DNA from: Halioglobus sp.
GTDB taxonomy: Bacteria > Pseudomonadota > Gammaproteobacteria > Pseudomonadales > Halieaceae
Direction of reading: 5' to 3'
Length of the DNA stretch: 61,438 nucleotides
Assembly: GCA_020443345.1 (NCBI GenBank)
Contig: JAGRIH010000011.1
Coordinates: 1-61,438, forward strand
A program made the translations under genes and the position numbers. Under the pieces are notes generated by a model that did no database searches, was not told the DNA's origin, and was given only the letters and a program-made list of their open reading frames with translations. This document shows positions 54,338 through 61,438 of this stretch, in pieces (the first letter of the stretch is position 1; every line of letters begins with the position of its first letter).

Positions 54338-56002
54338 TCACACCATGCGCTTGCTCTGCACGATGCGAAAGCGGCTGGCGACAAAGGCCAGGTCGGTGAG
54401 GCAGGCGTTACCCGCCGGGTTCAATCCCGTCACGTGGTAGTCGGAGTAGGCGGCGGCGAAGTTGATCGGCATACCCCTCAGGTTGCAGGCCACGGAGGCG
54501 CCCGCCGCGTGGTAGGCCTCCACCGCCTCGGCCAGAAAGGCCTCGTTCACGGAATACACATGTGAGGTAATCGCGCCACGCTCGCGGGCGTTGGCGGTGG
54601 CATCGCGCAGACAGTCCGCGGCGCTGTCACCCTTTATCACGAAGGATACCGGGCCGAAAACCTCGTCGCGATACAGCTCGCGCTCAACTGCGCTGAGCTG
54701 CAGGATCAGCGGTGAAGCGGTGCGCGCGGCGGGAAAGTCCGGGTAATCCAAGGGGCCGGAATCGCGCAGCAGTTTGCCGTGGGTCTGCGCCAGTATGCGG
54801 TAGCGCGCAATGGTGGCCAGGATGCTGTCGTCCACCAGGGTGCCGCACAGCACCTGCGGATTTTGCAGATGTACCTCCACTGCGCCCACGATAGCCGCGG
54901 CCACGGCGTCGAAACTGACCGCTGTGTCGCCCGCCAGTATGCCCTGCGCCGGGATGTGGATATTCTGCACACTGGTGCACATCTGCGCCGACGCCTGGCA
55001 CAGGGAGTGTGCGATGGCCGCCGCCATGGCCGGCAGGTCGTCGGTGGACTCGATCACCACGGAATTGCAGCCGGCGGTTTCGGTGTACACCAGCTTGTCG
55101 CGGCAGTTCTGTTCCAGCCACTGGCCAAAGGCGGGGCTGCCGGTGAAATCGACCATGGCGGTGGCCGGGTGTTCCAGCAGGGCCAGGGTGGCCGGCTCCT
55201 CGCGGGTGTCGGCCACCAGGCTCACCAGGTTGGGATCGAAACCGGCCTCTGCCAGCACCTCCCGCGCCACGCTGACCAGCATCGCCACCGGCAGGATGGC
55301 GCTGGGATGCGGTTTGAGCACCACCGGGTTGCCGGTGGCCAGGTTGGCGCACAGGGCCGGGTAGCCGTTCCACAGCGGAAAGGTGGCGCAGCAGATAATC
55401 ACGCCCACGCCGCGCGGCACCAGGCGATACTGTTTTTCCAGCCGCGCCGCGCCGCCCTTGCCGAACTCGCGCTCCCAGTGCGCGCTCACCGGCACGTCGG
55501 CCATCGCCTTGTAGGCGTAGGCCAGCGCCTCCAGTCCGCGGTCCAGCGCGTTGGCGCCGCTGCCGGCAAAGGCCATGATAAAGCTCTGGCCCGAGGTGTG
55601 CATGGTGGCGTGGGCGTTTTCGAACAACTGACCGGCACAGCGGTGCAGGATCTCCAGGCACACGCCGGTGCGCGTGTCCGGCGCTGCGCGACGCCAGTCG
55701 GGCATGCCCTCGGCAACAGCGCTGTACAGGCGCTCGACATCCATTTTCGGGTAGGTGATTCCCAGGGGCTGGCCGGTGTAGGGCGATACCTCGGCGCCGG
55801 TGCGCCCCGTCTCCCCCGGCTGGGACAGCGGGTAATCCCCGCCCAGCAGCGCCTCAAAGCGGGCTTTGCCGGCGCGGGGCAGCTCCTCGCCGTGAATCCG
55901 GCTGCTGGGGCTCTCCGGGTAGGCCGTCCAGGAATAGCGGTTGGCACAGGCGTGCAGCGCCTTGTCGAAGGTAGCCCGGTGCCGGGCGAAAAAATCAATC
56001 AT
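54338..56002 (-). CDS. paaN: Phenylacetic acid degradation protein PaaN (ALDH-like)
   Basis: Aldehyde dehydrogenase-fold enzyme (554 residues) of the PaaN family, expected to oxidise the ring-cleavage semialdehyde in phenylacetate breakdown or a related aldehyde. The N-terminal part (FFARHRATFDKALHACANRYSWTAYPESP, in two stretches) is PaaN-specific. Catalytic residues are Glu308 (VYTETAGCNS) and Cys342 (ASAQMCTSVQN). The short form lacks the fused hydratase seen in E. coli PaaZ. No other paa gene is in the window. Confidence 0.88.
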   Translation of the reverse strand: MIDFFARHRATFDKALHACANRYSWTAYPESPSSRIHGEELPRAGKARFEALLGGDYPLSQPGETGRTGAEVSPYTGQPLGITYPKMDVERLYSAVAEGMPDWRRAAPDTRTGVCLEILHRCAGQLFENAHATMHTSGQSFIMAFAGSGANALDRGLEALAYAYKAMADVPVSAHWEREFGKGGAARLEKQYRLVPRGVGVIICCATFPLWNGYPALCANLATGNPVVLKPHPSAILPVAMLVSVAREVLAEAGFDPNLVSLVADTREEPATLALLEHPATAMVDFTGSPAFGQWLEQNCRDKLVYTETAGCNSVVIESTDDLPAMAAAIAHSLCQASAQMCTSVQNIHIPAQGILAGDTAVSFDAVAAAIVGAVEVHLQNPQVLCGTLVDDSILATIARYRILAQTHGKLLRDSGPLDYPDFPAARTASPLILQLSAVERELYRDEVFGPVSFVIKGDSAADCLRDATANARERGAITSHVYSVNEAFLAEAVEAYHAAGASVACNLRGMPINFAAAYSDYHVTGLNPAGNACLTDLAFVASRFRIVQSKRMV

Positions 56003-56159
56003 ATTCAGGTCTGTTCACACTGTCCGCGTTGGCCCTGTTGCTCCAGCCGACCGATGAGTCGAGGTCTATCCCCCTTGCAAGGTGTCAGCCGGCGCCGCGA
56101 CAGGTGCGCTGCCGGTCGCATCATCGCCCGATCGAAAATGGTTTACAGCGAGCATCTGG

Positions 56160-57683
56160 TCAAGCTGGACCGTACAAGTCCTTACCAGGAACCCAGACGG
56201 TGTGAAAACCAAAGGGCACGCGGTGCGGCATGCGCACACGGGCAATCGGACCCTGCGCTACGTCCGCGGCATCGAATACCAGGCACCAGGATGTCCAGTC
56301 GCGGCTGTCGGTCACCAGGTTGACCAGATAGCCATCGTCCTCGGCACCGTCGCGGTCGGCACCCGGCCGGGGGGCGAACGCCGCTTCGTTGCCGAATACA
56401 CCGGGGCCGTAGTCCCACTGGCTGCGCTGGCCCGTGTCGTTGTTGTATTTCACCAGGCCGGTAAACCTCAGCGTATGTCCGCCCTCGTGCAGCAGCGGGA
56501 TGCGCTGGTGGTAGGAGTACTTGCTCTTGACCCCGTGAAAGATCGGGTTGGACTTGTTGAACTCCGTGTTCAGATCGTCGATCGGCCCCTCGCGTACCTC
56601 GCCCGTGGCCAGGTTGAAGCGCCAGCGGTAGGCATTGGCCTCCAGGCGCATGTAGGCCAGCATGGAGGCCAGTTCACCCTCGCCGGGCAGCGCATCCGGC
56701 ATCGGGTTGGTGGAGCGGCAGCCGTCCATCACCACCCAGTCGCCGGCCTCCCAGCAGTTGGATGCGTGCAGGATGTAACAGGGTTCGCACTCGAACCAGC
56801 GCACCTCCCTGCCCGCGCCCCGGCGGGGAATGATGCCAAAGCGGGTGGGAATGTCCCGGTGGAAGGTGAGCACGCGACACTGGTGGCGGCGCAGCACGTT
56901 GATGTCGTGAAAAAACGGCAGGTCGTGCAGCACCGCGTAGTGGGTGGTGAAACCGATATCGTGCGGCAGGCGCGGGCCGGGCAGGTCGATCGCCACCTCG
57001 TGCAGCAGCCTGCCGGTGGGGTCCGCCACCCCGTAGGTCATGAACGGCGGTTCGTCGCCGTAGTCGAAAAACAGCAGCTCGCCGGTCTGCCAGTCGACTT
57101 TGGCGTGGGCCGACATACGCCGCTGCTGCCGGCCCGGCAGATCGAAATAGCCCTTGGTCGACAGGTCATGGCTGTTCAGGCGGTAGGGGTGCCCGGCGTT
57201 GTACCACAGGGTCATCAGATCGCCCGCATGCCACAACACGTCGGTGTTGGATGTGTCCTTGATGCCAAAGGGCGAAACGCTATAGTCAAAGGGGCCCATC
57301 ACCCCGGGTGAGACGGACCTGCCGTCGGCCAGCTCCTGTCCCTTGGCGGCGGTCTGCACATAGCGGTTGCGGTAGGACACGCTGCCGTCGCGGAAATACA
57401 CCCCGTGGACCATGCCGTCGCCATCGAAGGGGTGGTAGCGGTTCTTCGGGGCAAATACCGGGTTGGGGCCATTGCGAAAATAGGCGCCCACCAGATCCGG
57501 CGGCAGTTCGCCCTCCACCTCCAGGTTGTCCGCCTCAATTTCATTCACCGTGGGCGCGTAGACCCCGTGCAGGTAGGGGTTGTCCAGCGCATAAATCCAG
57601 CGGGGCGCATCGTCAAACGCGGTGACGCCGCCGATGCAGTACTGCGTTGAAGGGTATTCGCTAACCGTTTGTGGCGCAAACAT
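56160..57683 (-). CDS. Carotenoid oxygenase (RPE65/lignostilbene dioxygenase family)
   Basis: Non-haem iron oxygenase (507 residues) cleaving a conjugated double bond in a carotenoid, apocarotenoid or stilbene-type phenolic. The four iron-binding histidines are visible: His193 (SAHAKVD), His241 (PHDIGFTTHYAV), His306 (YILHASNCWE) and His494 (GFHTVWVP). The seven-bladed propeller landmarks FRNGPNPVF, HPFDGDGMVHGVYF and NEAAFAPRPG are also present. It sits beside PaaN and an arylsulfatase, which would suit aromatic substrate use; no carotenoid gene is near. Confidence 0.93.
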   Translation of the reverse strand: MFAPQTVSEYPSTQYCIGGVTAFDDAPRWIYALDNPYLHGVYAPTVNEIEADNLEVEGELPPDLVGAYFRNGPNPVFAPKNRYHPFDGDGMVHGVYFRDGSVSYRNRYVQTAAKGQELADGRSVSPGVMGPFDYSVSPFGIKDTSNTDVLWHAGDLMTLWYNAGHPYRLNSHDLSTKGYFDLPGRQQRRMSAHAKVDWQTGELLFFDYGDEPPFMTYGVADPTGRLLHEVAIDLPGPRLPHDIGFTTHYAVLHDLPFFHDINVLRRHQCRVLTFHRDIPTRFGIIPRRGAGREVRWFECEPCYILHASNCWEAGDWVVMDGCRSTNPMPDALPGEGELASMLAYMRLEANAYRWRFNLATGEVREGPIDDLNTEFNKSNPIFHGVKSKYSYHQRIPLLHEGGHTLRFTGLVKYNNDTGQRSQWDYGPGVFGNEAAFAPRPGADRDGAEDDGYLVNLVTDSRDWTSWCLVFDAADVAQGPIARVRMPHRVPFGFHTVWVPGKDLYGPA

Positions 57684-57945
57684 GGGTACTCCTCCGGGAA
57701 ATACGCGATAGCCGTGGAGTCGATTATAACCACAAGGTTCTGTTATGCAAGCATGTATTGCCGGTGGTCAGGACGGCGCAATGCGGGTTTCTGGCGGCGG
57801 GCAGTGGCACGCTGCCAGGCGGGCCCGGTCGCGCAGCGCGACCGGTGGCACTGGACTTCAGGGGATAATAGGCTTTAATGCATACATGCTGCGGCCGGAA
57901 GCCGCAACGCGACCGCCATATCAACCATAACGAGGACTACCGATT

Positions 57946-59517
57946 ATGCTTTTATCTTTTCTACGACGCTGCCGGCAGGTCGCCGCGGCGCTGACCGCCG
58001 TTTTGTCGCTGGCCGCAGTTACCGTCAGTGCCGCAGACAAACCCAATATCCTGGTGATCTGGGGGGACGATGTCGGACAGTCCAATATCAGCGCCTACAG
58101 CATGGGCGTGATGGGCTATCACACCCCCAATATCGACCGCATTGCCAACGAGGGCATGATCTTCACCGATTACTACGGCGAGCAGAGCTGCACCGCCGGC
58201 CGCTCCTCTTTTATCATGGGGCAGTCGGTGTTTCGCACCGGGCTGAGCAAGGTCGGTCTGCCCGGCGCCGAACTGGGCATGCAGGAAGAAGACCCGACCA
58301 TTGCCGGGCTGCTCAAGAACCACGGCTACGCCACCGGCCAGTTTGGCAAGAACCACCTGGGCGACCGGGATGAAATGCTCCCCACCAACCACGGCTTCGA
58401 TGAGTTTTTTGGCAATCTCTACCACCTCAACGCCGAGGAGGAACCGGAGAACGAGGATTACCCGACCAATCCCGAGTTTCGGAAAAAGTACGGCCCGAGG
58501 GGCGTGATCAAGTCCTCCGCCGATGGCAAAATTCAGGACACCGGCCCGCTGACCAAAAAGCGCATGGAAGTCGTCGATGACGAAACCACCGCAGCGGCCC
58601 TTAAATTCATCGACAAAGCGGTGCGTGAGGACAAGCCCTTCTTCGTCTGGTGGAGCGGCACGCGGATGCATTTTCGCACCCACGTCAATCCCGAAAAGAT
58701 GGCCGCGATCAAGCAGCAGTACCCCCGTGCCGACGAGTACACCGCCGGCATGATCGAACACGACATGCACATCGGCCAGTTCCTCGACAAGCTGGATGAG
58801 TTGGGTATCGCCGACAATACGATCGTGTTCTATTCCACTGACAACGGCCCGCATATGAACACCTGGCCCGATGCGGGCATGACGCCTTTTCGCGGCGAGA
58901 AAAACACCAACTGGGAGGGCGGCTGGCGCGTGCCGTCCATGGTGCGCTGGCCGGGCAAGATCGAGGCGGGATCAGTCAGCAACGAAATCATGCACCATAT
59001 GGACTGGCTGCCCACCTTCCTGGCCGCCGCCGGCGAGCCAGACGTCAAGGAAAAGCTGCTGAAAGGCCACCGCGCGATCGGCCGCAGCTACAAGGTGCAC
59101 CTGGACGGCTATAATTTCCTGCCCTACCTGACTGGTCAGACCGGGGAGTCACCGCGCCACGAGATTTTCTACTTCTCCGACGACGGCGACCTGACGGCGC
59201 TGCGCTACAACGACTGGAAAATGGTGTTTATGGAGCAAAAGACCGTCGGTACCTTCCGCGTGTGGATGGATCCCTTCGTGGAGTTGCGGGTGCCGCTCAT
59301 TTTCAATCTGCGCAGGGACCCCTACGAGCGCGCAGAGGTGACATCCAACACCTACTACGACTGGCTGCTGGATCGCGCCTACCTGCTGGTGCCGGCCCAG
59401 GACTTCGTGGGCCAGTTCCTGGCGACCTTCAAAAAGTACCCGCCGCGCCAGAAAGCGGCCAGCTTCTCGCTGGATCAGGTAATGGAGAAACTGACCGCGC
59501 CGGCCGGTGCGCGGTAA
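57946..59517 (+). CDS. Exported arylsulfatase
   Basis: Periplasmic sulfatase (523 residues) hydrolysing a sulfate ester. A signal peptide covers residues 1-29 (cleaved near VSAADKP). Metal ligands are in VIWGDDVGQSN (Asp41, Asp42); the formylglycine site is SCTAGRSSFI with Cys82 in a CxAxR variant of the usual CxPxR; then FGKNHLGDRDEMLPTNHGFDEF and YSTDNGPHMNTWP. It needs a formylglycine-generating enzyme, not seen here. A Rho-independent terminator follows directly. Confidence 0.93.
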   Translation: MLLSFLRRCRQVAAALTAVLSLAAVTVSAADKPNILVIWGDDVGQSNISAYSMGVMGYHTPNIDRIANEGMIFTDYYGEQSCTAGRSSFIMGQSVFRTGLSKVGLPGAELGMQEEDPTIAGLLKNHGYATGQFGKNHLGDRDEMLPTNHGFDEFFGNLYHLNAEEEPENEDYPTNPEFRKKYGPRGVIKSSADGKIQDTGPLTKKRMEVVDDETTAAALKFIDKAVREDKPFFVWWSGTRMHFRTHVNPEKMAAIKQQYPRADEYTAGMIEHDMHIGQFLDKLDELGIADNTIVFYSTDNGPHMNTWPDAGMTPFRGEKNTNWEGGWRVPSMVRWPGKIEAGSVSNEIMHHMDWLPTFLAAAGEPDVKEKLLKGHRAIGRSYKVHLDGYNFLPYLTGQTGESPRHEIFYFSDDGDLTALRYNDWKMVFMEQKTVGTFRVWMDPFVELRVPLIFNLRRDPYERAEVTSNTYYDWLLDRAYLLVPAQDFVGQFLATFKKYPPRQKAASFSLDQVMEKLTAPAGAR

Positions 59518-59540
59518 GCCGCCACCGCTCGAAACGACAG

Positions 59541-59565
59541 GGCCTCCCCGGAGGCCTTTTGTTTT
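59541..59565 (+). terminator. Rho-independent terminator of arylsulfatase gene
   Basis: GGCCTCC-CC-GGAGGCC (59541-59556) is a perfect 7-bp GC stem with a 2-nt loop spacer, followed by TTTTGTTTT, 23 bp after the sulfatase stop. Confidence 0.9.
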
Positions 59566-59760
59566 ATGTACAGGATGTACGGTATGCCGCGAGAGGCAGG
59601 GATGCCGGTAGCGGCGATGTACAGGATGTACGGTATGCCGCGAGAGGCAGGGATGCCGGTAGCGGCGATGTACAGGATGTACGGTATACCCGATACAGCG
59701 GGGCAGGCCCTGCCGCGAGAGGCAGGGATGCCGGTAGCGGCGATGTACAGGATGTACGGC
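59566..59760 (+). repeat. 51-bp tandem repeat array
   Basis: Unit ATGTACAGGATGTACGGTAT followed by 31 bp ending GGTAGCGGCG. Copy 1 (59566-59616) and copy 2 (59617-59667) are identical. Copy 3 (59668-59742) is the same unit with 24 extra bp after the first 20. A fourth copy is cut to 18 bp (59743-59760) and ends at the gcdH stop. Period and insertion are multiples of three, leaving one frame open (MYRMYGMPREAGMPVAA repeated), but no independent evidence of coding was seen. Confidence 0.9.
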
Positions 59761-60944
59761 TAGAAAGCGGGTATATCGGTCTGGGTGCGGCCCAGTATCA
59801 GGGCGTGCACATCGTGCGTGCCCTCGTAGGTATTCACCACCTCCAGGTTCACCATGTGGCGCATCACCGGATACTCGTCGGAAATGCCGTTGCCGCCCAA
59901 CATATCCCGCGCCTGGCGCGCAATGGCCAGCGACTTGCCGCAGGAGTTGCGCTTGATCAGCGAGATCAGCTCCGGTGCAATCTGGCCCGCGTCCATCAAT
60001 TCACCGGCGCGGTGACAGCCCTGCAGCGCGAGGCCGATTTCTGTCTGCATGTCCGCCAGCTTGAGCTGGATCAACTGGTTCGCGGCCAGCGGGCGGCCGA
60101 ACTGCTTGCGCTCCATGGTGTAATCGCGCGCTGCATGCCAGCAGGCTTCCGCTGCGCCCAGCGCACCCCAGGCGATGCCGTAGCGGGCGTTATTGAGGCA
60201 GCCGAAGGGTCCCTTCAAGCCCTCGACATTGGGCAGCAACTGCTCTTCGGACACGAACACCTCGTCCATCACGATCTCGCCGGTAATGGACGCGCGCAGC
60301 GCCAGTTTGCCCTCGATCTTGGGCGCGCTGAGCCCGGGCATGCCCTGTTCCAGGATAAAACCGCGAATCTTGCCGTCGTCCGTCTTGGCCCACACCACGA
60401 AGACATCGGCGATGGGGCTGTTGGTGATCCACATCTTGGCACCGCTGAGTTGGTAGCCGCCGTCCACACTCCTGGCGCGCGTCACCATGCTGCCCGGGTC
60501 GGACCCGTGATCGGGTTCGGTCAGGCCGAAGCAGCCGATCCATTCACCGGTGGCCAGTTTCGGCAGATACTTCTCGCGCTGCGCCTCGGTGCCGTAGGCG
60601 TGTATGGGGTACATCACCAGTGAGGACTGCACACTCATCATGGAGCGATAACCGGAATCGGCCCGCTCCACTTCCCGTGCAATCAGCCCGTAGCAGATAT
60701 AGTCGACGCCCGGACAGCCGTAGCCGTCGATGGTGGAACCCAGCAGCCCCAGTTCACCCATCTCCCTGAACAGGGCGGGGTCGGTCTCCTCGCGGCGGAA
60801 CGCCTCGCGCACCCGGGGCAGCAGTTTTTCCTGCGCGTACTGCCGGGCGCTGTCGCGCACCATGCGCTGCTCGTCGGTGAGTTGTCGTTCCAGCAGGAAC
60901 GGGTCCTGCCAATCCAGCTTTTGCCAGCGCTTGCCCTGTGCCAT
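59760..60944 (-). CDS. gcdH: Glutaryl-CoA dehydrogenase
   Basis: FAD-dependent acyl-CoA dehydrogenase (394 residues) that oxidises and decarboxylates glutaryl-CoA to crotonyl-CoA in lysine, tryptophan and aromatic breakdown. It has [49 protein letters not shown], and the catalytic Glu374 in [10 protein letters not shown], all GcdH-like. It is divergent from a LysR gene (61137), as gcdH often is from its regulator. Its stop codon abuts the last fragment of the 51-bp repeat array. Confidence 0.95.
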   Translation of the reverse strand: MAQGKRWQKLDWQDPFLLERQLTDEQRMVRDSARQYAQEKLLPRVREAFRREETDPALFREMGELGLLGSTIDGYGCPGVDYICYGLIAREVERADSGYRSMMSVQSSLVMYPIHAYGTEAQREKYLPKLATGEWIGCFGLTEPDHGSDPGSMVTRARSVDGGYQLSGAKMWITNSPIADVFVVWAKTDDGKIRGFILEQGMPGLSAPKIEGKLALRASITGEIVMDEVFVSEEQLLPNVEGLKGPFGCLNNARYGIAWGALGAAEACWHAARDYTMERKQFGRPLAANQLIQLKLADMQTEIGLALQGCHRAGELMDAGQIAPELISLIKRNSCGKSLAIARQARDMLGGNGISDEYPVMRHMVNLEVVNTYEGTHDVHALILGRTQTDIPAF

Positions 60945-60974
60945 GAGGATGCCCTCCAGATTGTTGCGGCCAGT

Positions 60975-61065
60975 AAAGTACGTAAAGTAGCAGATGATTT
61001 TACATTTATAAAATATATACTTTTTATGTTATAAATATATTCTGTTTATACATGGGCAATCTGTG
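60975..61065. promoter_or_regulatory. AT-rich divergent promoter region of gcdH and LysR gene
   Basis: A stretch of A/T-rich sequence (TTATAAAATATATAC and TTATAAATATATTC as near-direct repeats) stands out from the GC-rich flanks. It lies between gcdH and the divergent LysR gene, where promoters and LysR boxes are expected. I cannot place a single convincing -35/-10 pair. Confidence 0.5.
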
Positions 61066-61136
61066 CCGTTGCGCATCGACCTGTCGGGCCCGGATTGCTG
61101 AAGCAAACACCGTAACGCATAAGCGTGTGCTGCGCC

Positions 61137-61438
61137 ATGGACCTTCGCAAACTGCAGATTTTCGCCACCGTAGCCGAACTGGGCAACTTCAGTCAGGCCG
61201 CCGCCAGCCTGCATATGGCGCAGCCGGCAGTCAGTATCGCCGTGCGCAAGCTGGAGAGCGAGCTCGATGTATGCCTGCTCGATCGCAGCGGTCGGCGCGC
61301 CACACTGACCGCCGAGGGCCGCAACCTGCTGTCGCGGGCGCAGATTATCCTGGCACAGGTAGAGGAGCTCAAGCGTTCCACCAGCGACATGAAAAATCTG
61401 TTGCAGGGCGAGCTGTGCATATTCTCGGGCAAGCTGAA
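61137..61438 (+). CDS. LysR-family regulator, truncated by window end (GcdR-like)
   Basis: The first 100 codons of a LysR regulator are visible: MDLRKLQIFATVAELGNFSQ then AAASLHMAQPAVSIAVRKLE, the winged helix, followed by the linker helix LLSRAQIILAQVEELKRS. No stop occurs before the window ends. Divergent placement beside gcdH suggests it regulates glutarate catabolism, as GcdR does in pseudomonads. Confidence 0.9.
   Translation, partial: MDLRKLQIFATVAELGNFSQAAASLHMAQPAVSIAVRKLESELDVCLLDRSGRRATLTAEGRNLLSRAQIILAQVEELKRSTSDMKNLLQGELCIFSGKL

Noticed and set aside
59566-59760. CRISPR array
   Set aside because: The units are contiguous with no unique spacers, and no cas genes are present.
59566-59763. 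65-codon repetitive peptide frame
   Set aside because: It starts inside the repeat, follows a terminator, and its identical DNA repeats explain the open frame. Kept as a repeat rather than a gene.

Overview
The window is a dense, GC-rich chromosomal segment of a free-living gammaproteobacterium. The gene content (NsrR-type nitric oxide sensing, MoxR/Bat operon, EpmB, PHA-type phasin, carotenoid oxygenase, arylsulfatase, PaaN, glutaryl-CoA dehydrogenase) and base composition fit a marine, Cellvibrionales/Halieaceae-like heterotroph. That placement is inference, because no rRNA or other phylogenetic anchor lies in the window. No prophage, insertion sequence with transposase, or CRISPR array was seen.

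Layout, positions 1-20,000: a cysteine-peptidase lipoprotein; gdhA divergent from an NsrR-like regulator; a DUF2254 membrane protein; mscL; an acetyl-CoA hydrolase/transferase; a nitrosative-stress operon (hemerythrin, DUF2249, NnrS) with an NsrR-like operator upstream; a CsoR-family repressor with a Cu/heavy-metal P1B ATPase and its palindromic operator; a MarR-EmrA-EmrB efflux operon; CorA; a hemolysin III family protein; a 161-bp MITE-like element; a phasin with a histone-like tail; an LpxR-type lipid A deacylase.

Positions 20,000-37,000: FAH-family hydrolase; HNH endonuclease; a six-gene MoxR/DUF58/Bat operon with a BatB-BatC fusion; GcvT-like protein; shikimate kinase; a small basic protein; an HdfR-like LysR regulator; a zinc-ribbon protein; MtnA; a PuuA-like/PuuB-like divergent pair for polyamine use, with epmB overlapping the end of the PuuB-like gene; a YrbG-type Ca/Na antiporter.

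Positions 37,000-49,600: tRNA-Val(GAC) with a duplicated 3' end 188 bp downstream; a cell-envelope glycosylation trio (two GT-C-like membrane proteins and a GtrB-like GT2); an exported methyltransferase-like protein; an overlapping operon for phosphatidate synthesis (HAD-PlsC fusion, PlsB, GpsA); PbpG.

Positions 49,600-61,438: DUF2235 hydrolase; Tat-exported aldo/keto reductase; NTP/NDP-exchange-type transporter; M48 lipoprotein protease; a catabolic stretch (PaaN, carotenoid/stilbene oxygenase, arylsulfatase, glutaryl-CoA dehydrogenase) ending in a truncated LysR gene divergent from gcdH. An unusual 51-bp tandem repeat sits between the sulfatase terminator and the 3' end of gcdH.

The most notable items are the repeat elements (59566-59760, 17674-17834, and the tRNA-tail duplication), two linked NsrR-like operators, a CsoR-family sensor with a C-H-H ligand set, MscL with a zinc-ribbon tail, and the HAD-PlsC/PlsB/GpsA operon, which resembles a mycobacterial arrangement.
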